Source of the DNA: Agrobacterium arsenijevicii
GTDB lineage: Bacteria; Pseudomonadota; Alphaproteobacteria; Rhizobiales; Rhizobiaceae
Length of the DNA stretch: 64,000 bases
Assembly: GCA_000949895.1 (NCBI GenBank)
Contig: JWIT01000018.1
Coordinates: 29,945-93,944 of the forward strand
Reading direction: 5' to 3'
The translations under genes and the position numbers were made by a program. Shown in pieces: positions 54,837 through 63,508 of this stretch (within the stretch, counting starts at the first letter, position 1; each line of letters begins with the position of its first letter). The notes under the pieces were generated by a model, which was not told the origin of the DNA, ran no database searches, and was given only the letters and a program-made list of their open reading frames with translations.

Positions 54837-55120
54837 ATTTCCTCGGGCCACTCCCGGGCGGCGTGCTGCACGAACAGTATCTCAATCTGCCTGTCCGTCA
54901 CGCGATAAGCCACGATGTAGGGTAGACCGGAAATAACCAGCTCCCTCGTCCCATCGATTTCACCGTGACGGCCGAGATAAGGATTGGCGGACAGAAGGCG
55001 TGCCGTTGTCTGGTGGATTACCCGAACGACCTTTGCCGCCGCACGCGGATTACGCCCCGCAATGTAGTCGCCGATACCGCCAAGTTCTTTAAGATAACGC
55101 GGCGTCCAGACCAACCGCAC
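54833..55120 (-). CDS. RelE/ParE family toxin
   Basis: A 95-residue toxin of the RelE/ParE superfamily. Typical pattern: TPRYLKELGGIGDYIAGRNP, then NPYLGRHGEIDGTREL and a final YIVAYRVTDRQIEILFVQHAAREWP, ending with the aromatic/acidic tail. It starts with GTG, 5 bases after the antitoxin stop, so the pair is co-translated. ParE-type (gyrase) is more likely than mRNA-cleaving RelE by the IEILFVQHAARxWP ending; unproven. It overlaps the end of the convergent SorC gene. Confidence 0.88.
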   Translation of the reverse strand: MRLVWTPRYLKELGGIGDYIAGRNPRAAAKVVRVIHQTTARLLSANPYLGRHGEIDGTRELVISGLPYIVAYRVTDRQIEILFVQHAAREWPEEI

Positions 55121-55125
55121 ACGTT

Positions 55126-55362
55126 TCAGGCCTTGGCGTGTTTGTTCAAAACAGCTTCGATCTCTTCTTCGGAAACGAACTCTCCGGCTTCTGCCTCAGC
55201 CAGCCCAGCCTTGACACCGCTTGTCCACTTCTCCTGCCATGTCAAGGAACGGCCATGCGACAGCGCATCTTCTATGATGCGACTGGGGCTCAAATTCGAG
55301 CGCTCGGCCAGAAGGTCTATCCGGCGCTTCAGATCATCGGGAAGTTCGATCGTGCTCTTCAT
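55126..55362 (-). CDS. Ribbon-helix-helix antitoxin
   Basis: A 78-residue antitoxin with an N-terminal RHH DNA-binding fold (MKSTIELPDDLKRRIDLLAE, then RSNLSPSRIIEDAL) and a toxin-neutralising C-terminus (GLAEAEAGEFVSEEEIEAVL). The ATG at 55362 is used; an upstream Met (55407) would add 15 residues without a good ribosome site. Expected to autoregulate the pair. Located among housekeeping genes, not in an obvious island. Confidence 0.85.
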   Translation of the reverse strand: MKSTIELPDDLKRRIDLLAERSNLSPSRIIEDALSHGRSLTWQEKWTSGVKAGLAEAEAGEFVSEEEIEAVLNKHAKA

Positions 55363-55413
55363 GGACAAAGAATAGCTGATCCTCAACGGATCGGCAAAGA
55401 CAATCAAACCCCG

Positions 55414-56286
55414 TCACACCTTTCCGGTTTCCCAGCCGAGCATGGCCCGCTTACGGGTCAGGCCCCAGTGATAACCGGTCAGCGCCCCGCTTTTACCGAC
55501 GGCGCGGTGGCAGGGGACGACGAAGGAGACGGGGTTGGCGCCGACTGCTGCACCGACGGCGCGCGAGGCGGTGGGCTGGCCGATATCGCAGGCGATGTGC
55601 GAATAGGTGACGGCGCGGCCCATCGGGATTTTCAACAGGCTTTCCCACACCCGCACCTGAAAATCCGTGCCGAGCAGCACGACGCGCAGCGGCTTGTCCT
55701 CCGACCACATGGACGGGTCGAAGATGCGCGCGGCATAGGGCGCGGTCGCTTCGCGATCCTCGACATAATCCGCATTCGGCCAGCGGCCGGCCATGTCCTC
55801 GAAACAGGCTTTTTCTTCACCCGGATCGGCGAAGGCGCAGCCGGCAAGACCGCGATCGGTGACCATGACAAGCGCAAGGCCGAAGGGCGAGGCGTGAAAC
55901 CCGTAACGGATCGTCAGCCCGCCGCCCTTGGCTTTCCATTCGCCGGGCGACATGGCCTCATGGGTGACGAACAGATCGTGCAGGCGTCCCGGACCCGACA
56001 TGCCGACCTCGATCGAGGTTTCGAGCAGCGGTAAATCTTCCTCGCGCAACAGCCGCTTGGCGTGGTCCAGCGTCACGGCCTGCAGGAAGGCCTTAGGGGA
56101 AAGACCGGCCCAGCGGGTGAAGGTCTTCTGCAATTGCGTCGGCGACTGGCCGAGTTCTGCGGCGATGGCCTCGAGGGAGGGCTGGTCGCGATAATCCAGC
56201 GTCAAAAGCTCGATAACCCCGCGCACCGTCTCGTAGTCCGATCCGATGGGAGTGATGTCCTCATTCAGCATGATATTGGCGTTCAT
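55414..56286 (-). CDS. Ada-like methylated-DNA-[protein]-cysteine methyltransferase with AraC domain
   Basis: A 290-residue DNA repair/regulator protein. The N-terminal half is an AraC helix-turn-helix (PSLEAIAAELGQSPTQLQKT, FTRWAGLSPKAFLQ). The C-terminal half is an alkylguanine-DNA methyltransferase with the acceptor Cys259 in PCHRAVG. The zinc-Cys methylphosphotriester domain of full Ada is absent, so it should remove O6-alkyl groups but may not be activated like E. coli Ada. Strong ribosome site TTAGGAG before the ATG at 56286. It is followed leftward by the toxin-antitoxin pair. Confidence 0.9.
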   Translation of the reverse strand: MNANIMLNEDITPIGSDYETVRGVIELLTLDYRDQPSLEAIAAELGQSPTQLQKTFTRWAGLSPKAFLQAVTLDHAKRLLREEDLPLLETSIEVGMSGPGRLHDLFVTHEAMSPGEWKAKGGGLTIRYGFHASPFGLALVMVTDRGLAGCAFADPGEEKACFEDMAGRWPNADYVEDREATAPYAARIFDPSMWSEDKPLRVVLLGTDFQVRVWESLLKIPMGRAVTYSHIACDIGQPTASRAVGAAVGANPVSFVVPCHRAVGKSGALTGYHWGLTRKRAMLGWETGKV

Positions 56287-56369
56287 CGCATTTCTCCTAA
56301 CCAATACGACAAAACCACTAAAACGCCGTCGTCTCCACCCGTTTCTTGCGCGGCATTCCTATCCTTCCC

Positions 56370-56852
56370 TCACATACGCCGCCTGACGGTCGCAAGCGCG
56401 CCGCCGAAGGCCTTGGCGAAGCTTTCACGATCATCCGGGTTGAGAAACGAACCAACATCGGTCGCCCGCCCCTCACCCGTCACATGCATGGAAACGATGC
56501 CGATCTCCTCGTGCCGGCGCACCCTGAAGCGCGCCCAGAAGGGATTGAAGCGATGCTCCACCATGCGGCCAGTCGGCGAAAACTTGCGGATCGACAGGTT
56601 GGTGCGCGAGACGCTGACCTCCTCCCGCGCCTTTGCCGCACGGTAATTGGCGCGGAAAGCGACATAAAGCAGCAGAAAATCCACGCCGAAAAACAGGCCT
56701 ACAGGCCATGCCCCGGTGGCGAGGAAAAACCCGCCATAGATCAGGCAGGCCAGTCCGGACAGGATAAGAAGCAGCCGGAAACCCTTTCTGCCAAGCGAAC
56801 GGTGCGGAACGAGTTCCGCCGCGAAAATTGGCTGGTCGTTGGGCGTATCCAC
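56370..56852 (-). CDS. DUF2244 membrane protein
   Basis: A 160-residue protein. Two membrane helices (LLLILSGLACLIYGGFFLAT and VGLFFGVDFLLLYVAFR) sit after a short N-terminus, followed by a cytoplasmic domain with WARFRVRRHEEIGIVSMHV. This is the DUF2244 pattern, common near nth in alphaproteobacteria. It starts with GTG with AAGGAA 6 bases upstream. Divergent from nth with 37 bases between starts. Function unknown. Confidence 0.88.
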   Translation of the reverse strand: MDTPNDQPIFAAELVPHRSLGRKGFRLLLILSGLACLIYGGFFLATGAWPVGLFFGVDFLLLYVAFRANYRAAKAREEVSVSRTNLSIRKFSPTGRMVEHRFNPFWARFRVRRHEEIGIVSMHVTGEGRATDVGSFLNPDDRESFAKAFGGALATVRRRM

Positions 56853-56889
56853 GTTGATTTCCTTCGGGCGGGCTGGCTATAGATAGTTC

Positions 56890-57672
56890 ATGACAGTCGC
56901 CAAAACACGATCCAGCACCCAAACCTCGAAAAAGTCAAATACTGCATCGGCCCGCAAACCGGTGCGCGTGAAGACGATCTATTCGAAGGACGAATTGACC
57001 GAAATCTTCCGCCGTTTCTCCATTCAGCGGCCGGAGCCGAAAGGCGAACTGGAACATACCAATCCCTTCACCCTGCTGGTGGCCGTGGCCCTTTCCGCGC
57101 AGGCAACCGATGTGGGCGTGAACCGGGCGACACGGGCGCTTTTCAACGTGGCGGACACGCCGGAAAAGATGCTGGAACTTGGCGAGGAAGCCCTGATCGG
57201 CCATATCAAGACCATCGGCCTTTATCGCAACAAGGCAAAAAATGTCATCGCGCTTTCGCAGATGCTGATCGACAATTTCGGCGGCGAAGTGCCGAGGACC
57301 CGCGAGGAGCTGGTGACCCTGCCCGGCGTCGGCCGCAAGACCGCAAACGTGGTGATGTCGATGGCCTTCGGCGTGCCGACGCTTGCAGTAGACACCCACG
57401 TTTTCCGTATTGCCAACCGGCTCTGTCTTGCGCCGGGGAAAACCCCGGATGAGGTGGAAGACCGGTTAATCCGTATCATCCCCGAAGAATATCTGTTCCA
57501 TGCCCATCACTGGCTGATCCTGCACGGGCGTTATTGCTGCAAGGCGCGCAAGCCGGAATGTGAGCGCTGCGTGATTGCCGATATCTGCAAATCACCGGAA
57601 AAGACCTTCGATATTCCAGCGCCGCTGGTGGAGCTACCCGCGCAGCTGTTCGGTGCGGCCGGCGGCGAGTGA
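56890..57672 (+). CDS. nth: Endonuclease III (DNA glycosylase/AP lyase)
   Basis: Removes oxidised pyrimidines and cleaves abasic sites in base-excision repair. 260 residues. HhH motif LPGVGRKTANVV with catalytic Lys150, catalytic Asp168 in VDTHVFR (18 residues apart as in E. coli), and the [4Fe-4S] cluster pattern C-x6-C-x2-C-x5-C near the end (CKARKPECERCVIADIC). The N-terminal 30 residues are a Ser/Thr/Lys-rich extension absent in E. coli Nth. Its 3' end overlaps the convergent CysZ-like gene by 39 bases. Confidence 0.96.
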   Translation: MTVAKTRSSTQTSKKSNTASARKPVRVKTIYSKDELTEIFRRFSIQRPEPKGELEHTNPFTLLVAVALSAQATDVGVNRATRALFNVADTPEKMLELGEEALIGHIKTIGLYRNKAKNVIALSQMLIDNFGGEVPRTREELVTLPGVGRKTANVVMSMAFGVPTLAVDTHVFRIANRLCLAPGKTPDEVEDRLIRIIPEEYLFHAHHWLILHGRYCCKARKPECERCVIADICKSPEKTFDIPAPLVELPAQLFGAAGGE

Positions 57673-58371
57673 GGGATCACGCCGGCTGACGGCCTTGTGC
57701 AGATGCACCATCATCGAGGCGGCGAAAAGCGGCGTCAGCAGGTTGAGGAACGGGACCGCAAGAAACGCCGCAATCACCAGCCCGGCCATAAACACCGTTG
57801 TGCGGTGTTTGACCCGGAACAGCCGTGCCTCGGCGGGCGAGCGGAAACGCATCGCCGCGAATTCGAAGAATTCCCGGCCGAGCAGATAACCGTTCACCAG
57901 GAAAAAGGCGATGAGGTTGACGCCCGGCACCAGCAGCAGAAGAAGCGCAATCAGGTTGCCGGCAATGACAACGCCGAAAAACTTGATCGACGACACCACG
58001 GCCTCGCCGATGGGCATCGCCTTGCCCGGCGGATCATCGGGATAAGTCTTTTTTTCAACGACTTCAGCGACATCGTCGAGAAACAGGCCGGCGATGACGG
58101 CGGTAACAGGCGAGATCAATAGCGCCAGTGCCAGCGCCAGTCCTATGCCGGCGAAAATGGCGAAAACGAAAGTCAGCCACCCAGCCCAATCAGGCACACC
58201 GGGGATCAGCGTATCCACCCATGGCAGGGCGAAATAGATGAATATGGAGCGGATGGCGAACCACAGCGCCGCAAGTACCAGAAGCGTCAGCCCCAGAACC
58301 TTCCAGAACACCGACCGGGTCTCGGCGGCAAAGAGATTATTGAACGCCAACCGCGCCGCATCAAAAATCAT
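57634..58371 (-). CDS. EI24/CysZ-like membrane protein
   Basis: A 245-residue inner-membrane protein with about four to five helices in the EI24 (DUF540, CysZ) family. CysZ of E. coli is a sulfate importer. Conserved blocks here are SPVTAVIAGLFLDDVAEVVE and a hydrophobic LIAFFLVNGYLLGREFFEFAA. AAAGGAG lies close before the ATG at 58371, so that start is secure. Sulfate transport is the best guess but no cys gene is nearby. Confidence 0.87.
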   Translation of the reverse strand: MIFDAARLAFNNLFAAETRSVFWKVLGLTLLVLAALWFAIRSIFIYFALPWVDTLIPGVPDWAGWLTFVFAIFAGIGLALALALLISPVTAVIAGLFLDDVAEVVEKKTYPDDPPGKAMPIGEAVVSSIKFFGVVIAGNLIALLLLLVPGVNLIAFFLVNGYLLGREFFEFAAMRFRSPAEARLFRVKHRTTVFMAGLVIAAFLAVPFLNLLTPLFAASMMVHLHKAVSRRDPSLAAGRTEQLRG

Positions 58372-58520
58372 TCGGAACTCCTTTGACGCCTGGCGCGTTT
58401 GAATTTTCTGATCAAGAGATAAGCGCTGGCCATCCGCTTCGCAAGACGGAGGCAAAGACGTCAAGTATCGGTAATTAAACCGCAGATGGAATTTCCCTTG
58501 AATAAAAGGTATCTCTAAAA

Positions 58521-58541
58521 TATAATAATCTATCTATTATA
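58521..58541. promoter_or_regulatory. Inverted repeat TATAATA-ATCTATC-TATTATA
   Basis: A perfect seven-base inverted repeat in an AT-rich patch of the 298-base divergent region between the CysZ-like and RpiR genes, 129 bases before the RpiR start. It could be an operator or overlapping divergent -10 elements (TATAAT-like in both directions). Confidence 0.4.
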
Positions 58542-58669
58542 ATTCGCATTCCGGTCCGGTGGAGGACAAGGCCGGAAAAGCACTCCCCCACCGACAAGTC
58601 GCGGTTCGCACGCTCGTTTTGGCGCGCGGATGCATCATCGTTCAATAAATATAAAAGAATGAGGCGTTG

Positions 58670-59494
58670 GTGGAAAAGCTGCTGTTGAATCTTACCCGTG
58701 CCATGAAGGCCGGCACCCCCTCCGAGCGCAAGATCGCCAAATATCTGATCGAGCATCTGGACGAATTGCCATTCGAAACCGCGCAGACGCTGGCCGCCAA
58801 GCTCGGCCTCAGTCCGATGACGGTCGGCCGTTTCCTGCGCTCGCTCGGTTACCGGCAATTCAGCGATATCCGCGCCGACCTGCGCCATGCCGAAGACGTG
58901 GCGAGTGCAGACCAGCCCGCGATTGCCGAAAGCGGCGAACGCCAGTCCAATCCGGTTTCCCAACTGCTGGCGCAGCAGATTCAGGCCATCCAGACAGCGT
59001 TCGACATGACCTCCCAGCCGATCTGGCGTGTTGCCATGAACGAGATCACATCTGCAGCGGATGTTTTTCTGGCGACATCCCCGGAAGGTATCGGCGCCGG
59101 GCGGCACTTCCACGGGCGGATTCTGGAATGTCGTGGGCATGTGCATTATCTCGGCAGCGATAGCGCCGCCTATCTCGCCCTCTGGGATTACGAACCCGCG
59201 CAGACGCTTCTGGTCATCATGGATTGCGGCGGCGGCCTGTCGCCTTTGCAGCGCCTGTCGGCAACGGCGCGCAAGGCGGGCTACAGAACCCTGCTGATCA
59301 CCACCCGTTTTTACGAATGGGGACCTGAAAGCGCTGATATCTGTCTTGCCATGCCGCAGGCCCAGAATGGCGGCCAGAGCCTGCTGCAACTCGTCTCGTT
59401 GATGGAATTCACGCTCTGCGCCCTCAGCGCCGATGACAACGGCAGAGCGAGGGCAAAGAACCTCACCACACTCAAACGCTCGCTGAGCAGTTGA
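58670..59494 (+). CDS. MurR/RpiR family transcriptional regulator
   Basis: A 274-residue regulator with an RpiR-type HTH (PSERKIAKYLIEHLDELPFE, TAQTLAAKLGLSPMTVGRFL) and a SIS sugar-phosphate domain (VFLATSPEGIGAGRHFHGRI, LLVIMDCGGGLSPLQRLS). The start is the GTG at 58670, 5 bases after GAGG; a TTG directly before it is less suitable. It is convergent with the polyol operon's last gene and is its likely regulator, sensing a pentulose phosphate. No ABC or kinase partner on its own strand. Confidence 0.88.
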   Translation: MEKLLLNLTRAMKAGTPSERKIAKYLIEHLDELPFETAQTLAAKLGLSPMTVGRFLRSLGYRQFSDIRADLRHAEDVASADQPAIAESGERQSNPVSQLLAQQIQAIQTAFDMTSQPIWRVAMNEITSAADVFLATSPEGIGAGRHFHGRILECRGHVHYLGSDSAAYLALWDYEPAQTLLVIMDCGGGLSPLQRLSATARKAGYRTLLITTRFYEWGPESADICLAMPQAQNGGQSLLQLVSLMEFTLCALSADDNGRARAKNLTTLKRSLSS

Positions 59495-59571
59495 TCTGCG
59501 CCTTTCGGCAGCGGCGGCATATGGATTGAGCGGTTGCCGCTCGTCAACGCCTGTCATTTTCCTTCAGAAAA

Positions 59572-61146
59572 TCAGAGGTTTTCCAGTTCCTGACGATGAC
59601 GCTGCATGGCGAGAAAACGGCGATAGTCCCGCTCGTAACGCGGTGCGAGCGCTGGATTTCCTGATATTTCCGCATTGCCCGGATACATGGCGGCACCCGC
59701 CGCCGCAAGGCTCGCATGCACGCCGCCAGCGGCAGCCGCCGTCATCGCCGTGCCCAAAAGAACGGCGTCGGCGGTGGCGGGAACCACGATGCGTTTGCCG
59801 GTCACATCTGCGTAAAGTTCCATCAATAACGGGTTCTTCACATGGCCGCCGGTGACATGCAGGGTTTCTACCGCATAACCGAAACGCTCCATCGCATCGA
59901 GCACATGGCGCGCACCGAGAGCTATCGCCACGGCTGTGCGCCAATAAAGGCGGCAGAGACTGTCAAATGAAGTATCCAGCGTCAGCCCGCTGATGACGCC
60001 GACGGCATGCGGATCGGCAAGCGGCGAGCGGTTGCCGTGGAAATCCGGCAGCACATGCAGCCGTTCGGCGAAGGCCTCACCCTCAAGCGCGCGCAATTCC
60101 GTTACCCGCGCAACAATGCGGGCATGCAGCACCGTATCCGGCTCGCCACCCGCCGCATGCATGCGCACGATATGATCGAGCAGCGCGCCGGTGGCTGACT
60201 GTCCGCCCTCCACCAGCCAGTGGCCGGGCAGCACCGCCTGCCAATAGGGACCCCAGAGGCTGTGCCCCGGCATCTGCTGCTCGGACATGGCGACAAGGCA
60301 GCTCGACGTGCCGGCAATCAGCGCGACATGTTTACCCACATCATCAGAAAGGCATCCACCAAGCGCACCGAGCGTGCCGGCATAAGCATCGATCATGCCC
60401 GCCGCCACCTGGCAGCCGGTATCGAGGCCTAGTTCATGGGCTGCCTCGGGCGAAAGCGGGCCGATGGCTGTCCCCGGCATGACGGTGGTCTCGGGAAGGC
60501 CTGCCCGCTGTTTGAGGTCGGCAAGCCCGGCAAACTCCAGATAATCCGCCTGCCAGCCGGGATTTTCCTGCGCCAGAAAATTCCATTTCGCCGTCTGCGT
60601 GCAATTTGAACGTTTCGCAGAACCGGTCGCCTTCCATGTCAGGAAATCCGCCAGATCGAAGGCGAAAGACATGCGCGCCCAGCTTGCCGGCAAATGTGTC
60701 TTCAGCCACATCAGCTTCGGCATCTGCATTTCCGGCGATACGCTTTTGCCGGCAAAATCCAGAACCCGGTGGCCGGATGCCGTCAGCCGGTCGGCTTCCG
60801 CAATTGCCCGGTGGTCGAGCCAGACGATGGTGTCGAACCGGTCTTTGCCCGTAACGGAAACAGAAACCGGCTCGCCATTTTCATCACGGATGACGAGCGA
60901 GCAGGTGGCGTCGAAACCGATGGCGGCGATGCTTTGCGGTGAAACAGCAGCCTCGGCAAGCGCTGCTTTGACCGCGATACAGACCGCGTTCCATATATCG
61001 GTGGAATCGTGTTCAGCGTGATTTTCCTGCGGCCTCTGCATCAGGATGGGATGGGTGGAGCGGGCAAGAAGCCTGCCGGCCGGATCAAAAATTCCGGCGC
61101 GCGCGCTGGCCGTACCGACATCGACGGCAACGAGATTTTGACGCAT
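59572..61146 (-). CDS. FGGY family pentulose kinase (D-ribulokinase-like)
   Basis: A 524-residue sugar kinase of the FGGY family. N-terminal phosphate loop VDVGTASARAGIFDPAGRLL, substrate and glycine-rich segments FDATCSLVIRDENG and IDAYAGTLGALGG, and C-terminal VTGGHVKNPLLMELYADVTG. This resembles the YygW/ribulokinase subgroup (D-ribulose or related pentulose) more than XylB. The ATG at 61146 is used; the preceding codon is TTG. Last gene of the leftward polyol operon, after the HAD phosphatase (60-base gap), so it likely phosphorylates the ketose made by the dehydrogenase. Confidence 0.9.
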   Translation of the reverse strand: MRQNLVAVDVGTASARAGIFDPAGRLLARSTHPILMQRPQENHAEHDSTDIWNAVCIAVKAALAEAAVSPQSIAAIGFDATCSLVIRDENGEPVSVSVTGKDRFDTIVWLDHRAIAEADRLTASGHRVLDFAGKSVSPEMQMPKLMWLKTHLPASWARMSFAFDLADFLTWKATGSAKRSNCTQTAKWNFLAQENPGWQADYLEFAGLADLKQRAGLPETTVMPGTAIGPLSPEAAHELGLDTGCQVAAGMIDAYAGTLGALGGCLSDDVGKHVALIAGTSSCLVAMSEQQMPGHSLWGPYWQAVLPGHWLVEGGQSATGALLDHIVRMHAAGGEPDTVLHARIVARVTELRALEGEAFAERLHVLPDFHGNRSPLADPHAVGVISGLTLDTSFDSLCRLYWRTAVAIALGARHVLDAMERFGYAVETLHVTGGHVKNPLLMELYADVTGKRIVVPATADAVLLGTAMTAAAAGGVHASLAAAGAAMYPGNAEISGNPALAPRYERDYRRFLAMQRHRQELENL

Positions 61147-61206
61147 CAAGACTGCAATTCCATCCCTTGCGCAACGACCTCCGGGCGGCGGCAGGCATGG
61201 TCAACT

Positions 61207-61926
61207 TCAGCCTGCGTCACGTTCCACCCGCCTGTCAAAACCGCCCTTCCCCACATAGTTGCCGACAAGTTGGACCAAATCCGGCATTGCGTCAAACACG
61301 ACATCAGCCCCAAGAGCGGCGATCTTTTCGCGGAATGCGGGAAACCGCGCATGCGAGCCGCCGGTAAAGGCAAAAACCGCCATGCCGGCTGCCTTTGCCG
61401 CAGCAATGCCCGCCGGGCTGTCCTCGATCACGATGCAGTGACGCGGCTCAGCCCCCATCTCACGCGCCGCATGCAGGAAAAGATCAGGCGCCGGCTTGCC
61501 GTTCTTCACCATGGTGGCGCTGAAGACATGCGGCTCGAATTTATCGATCAGGCCGGTCAGCCCCAGCGAATAACGGATGCGTTCCGGCTGGCTGGAGGAG
61601 GCCACGCAGCGCCGGAGCGACACCAGCCTGTCCAGCGTTTCGGCAATACCGTCGATGGGTTGCAGCTCGGTGCGGAAGCGCTCGAACAGCGTCGCGCGCA
61701 TATGCTCGAGAAAATCGATGTCGGTCTCGACGCCGTAATCCTCAAACAAAGTCGTCGTCATGCTGGCGACACTGCGGCCGAGAAAACGCTCATAGGCCTC
61801 CTCCTCTCCCATCGTCACGCCGAGATGGGAGAGCATGTCGAGAAGCACCGAAATCGAGACCGGCTCACTGTCGACGAGAACGCCGTCGCAGTCGAAAATC
61901 AAAAGAGGTCCGGTCTCGTCCTGCAT
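61207..61926 (-). CDS. HAD family phosphatase (beta-phosphoglucomutase/GPP-like)
   Basis: A 239-residue haloacid dehalogenase-type hydrolase. The nucleophile motif FDCDGVLVDSE has Asp12 and Asp14; ASSSQPERI is motif II and KPAPDLFLHAAREMG motif III, with IEDSPAGIAAAKAAGM as motif IV. The cap is of the four-helix C1 type as in sugar phosphatases. It sits between the mannitol dehydrogenase (6-base gap) and the kinase, so a role in polyol metabolism, perhaps removing dead-end sugar phosphates, is inferred. Confidence 0.9.
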   Translation of the reverse strand: MQDETGPLLIFDCDGVLVDSEPVSISVLLDMLSHLGVTMGEEEAYERFLGRSVASMTTTLFEDYGVETDIDFLEHMRATLFERFRTELQPIDGIAETLDRLVSLRRCVASSSQPERIRYSLGLTGLIDKFEPHVFSATMVKNGKPAPDLFLHAAREMGAEPRHCIVIEDSPAGIAAAKAAGMAVFAFTGGSHARFPAFREKIAALGADVVFDAMPDLVQLVGNYVGKGGFDRRVERDAG

Positions 61927-61932
61927 CTCACG

Positions 61933-63417
61933 TCACTTTTCAGCCAGCTTGTCATCCAGATAAAGCTGCAAGGTCTTCGCCGTGCCTTCTTGCCACAGCG
62001 TCGCCAGTGCATGGGCGAAGCGTTTACGGAAAAGCGCCGATTCGGCAACCTCTCCGAAAATATCGTCGAGTGCGAGGAAGGCCATCGGGTCGTCCTTGGC
62101 CTTGATGGCCGCCGCCTGCAGGCGTTCGGCGCTGGCGTCATTAAAGGTAATTTCCTTGCCGCTGTCGGAGGTGCCGTAGAAATAACGGCACCACAGCGCC
62201 GAGACCAGCGACAGCCCGACAATATCCTTGCCTGCCGCCAGACGATCGGCGGTGGAAGGCAGGATGAATTTCGGCTGGCGGTTGGAGCCGTCCTGCGCCA
62301 AACGCGGAATGGTGTCGCCGATTTTCGGATTGAGGAAACGCCGCTCGATCAGCCCGAAATATTCGGCAAGATCGGTATCGGGAACCGGCGGAATGACCGG
62401 GATGATCTCTTCCTTTTCCAGCTTTGCCAGAAACGCCCGGATCAGCGGATGTTCCATCGCCTCATGCACGAAATGAATGTCGAGCAGTGCTGCCGGATAG
62501 GCGATTGCCGCATGGCCGCCGTTGAGGATGCGGATCTTCATGTGCTCGTAGGGCGCGACATCCTTGACGAACTGCACGCCCGCCTTTTCGAGCGCCGGGC
62601 GACCTGCGGGGAAATTATCCTCCATCACCCATTGCTTGAATTCCTCGCAGAAGACCGGCCAATTGTCGTCAATGCCGAAATCGTCACGGGCAATATTGCG
62701 TTCCCGCTCACCGGTGGCAGGCGTAATGCGGTCCACCATCGAATTGGGGAAAGCGACGTTTTCGCCGATCCAATTGGCGAAGGCCGGATCGGACAATGCC
62801 GCCAGCCCGACCACCGCGTTTTTGGTAACCTTGCCATTGTGGGGAATGTTGTCGCAGGACATGACGGTGAAGGGCGAAAGCCCCTTGTCGCGCCGCGCCT
62901 TCAGCCCGGCGACGATGAAGCCGAACACGGTCTTTGGTGAAGACGGGTTCTTTCCATCCTCGGCAATCGCCGGATGTTGCGGATTAAACGAACCGGAGGC
63001 ATCGATGAAATAACCACCTTCGGTAATCGTCATCGAGACAATGCGGATCTTGGGGTCGGCGAGCGTATCGATGATACCCTTGATATCGCCGACCTTCAGA
63101 ATGTCGATCATCGGCCCGGTAACGCGCGCACCGGTGCGGTTATTGTCCTGCTCCACAACGGTCGTGAGGAAATCCTGCGCCGCGAGTTTTTCGCGCATCA
63201 CCGCATCGGAGGGTAGAACACCCGCGCCGATGATGGCGAAGTCGTGGTCCGAGCCGGTGTTGAACAGATCATCAAGATAGACCGCCTGATGGGCGCGGTG
63301 AAAATTGCCGACGCCGAAATGCACGATGCCAGCGGAAAGCCCGGCCCGGGAATAGGCTGGAACCGCAGCGGTTTTTTTGGCTTCGTCAAGCGTTGCAGTC
63401 GAGAGTTTGCATGTCAT
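61933..63417 (-). CDS. Mannitol dehydrogenase family protein
   Basis: A 494-residue long-chain polyol dehydrogenase (mannitol/arabitol type). Cofactor segment GIVHFGVGNFHRAHQAVYLD, and the catalytic set Lys294, Asn299 and His302 in KIRILNGGHAA, which aligns with the Pseudomonas mannitol 2-dehydrogenase residues 295, 300 and 303. It oxidises D-mannitol, D-arabitol or D-sorbitol to the ketose with NAD. The start at 63417 has AAGGA 7-8 bases upstream, whereas the longer frame adds 46 unrelated residues. It follows an ABC ATPase gene, as in the smo-type polyol operon of Rhodobacter and rhizobia. Confidence 0.94.
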   Translation of the reverse strand: MTCKLSTATLDEAKKTAAVPAYSRAGLSAGIVHFGVGNFHRAHQAVYLDDLFNTGSDHDFAIIGAGVLPSDAVMREKLAAQDFLTTVVEQDNNRTGARVTGPMIDILKVGDIKGIIDTLADPKIRIVSMTITEGGYFIDASGSFNPQHPAIAEDGKNPSSPKTVFGFIVAGLKARRDKGLSPFTVMSCDNIPHNGKVTKNAVVGLAALSDPAFANWIGENVAFPNSMVDRITPATGERERNIARDDFGIDDNWPVFCEEFKQWVMEDNFPAGRPALEKAGVQFVKDVAPYEHMKIRILNGGHAAIAYPAALLDIHFVHEAMEHPLIRAFLAKLEKEEIIPVIPPVPDTDLAEYFGLIERRFLNPKIGDTIPRLAQDGSNRQPKFILPSTADRLAAGKDIVGLSLVSALWCRYFYGTSDSGKEITFNDASAERLQAAAIKAKDDPMAFLALDDIFGEVAESALFRKRFAHALATLWQEGTAKTLQLYLDDKLAEK

Positions 63418-63508
63418 GTCACGATCCTTGAAGGGGAAACGTTGGTCGGGCCAGAACCGGGCGGCAGGTGCCCGGCATTCAGCACGGATTTGCCTTCCAG
63501 TCTGCGCT

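Noticed and set aside
61009..62940. A 643-codon + strand frame over the polyol genes
   Set aside because: Shadow of HAD, mannitol dehydrogenase and kinase genes; composition typical of antisense frames.
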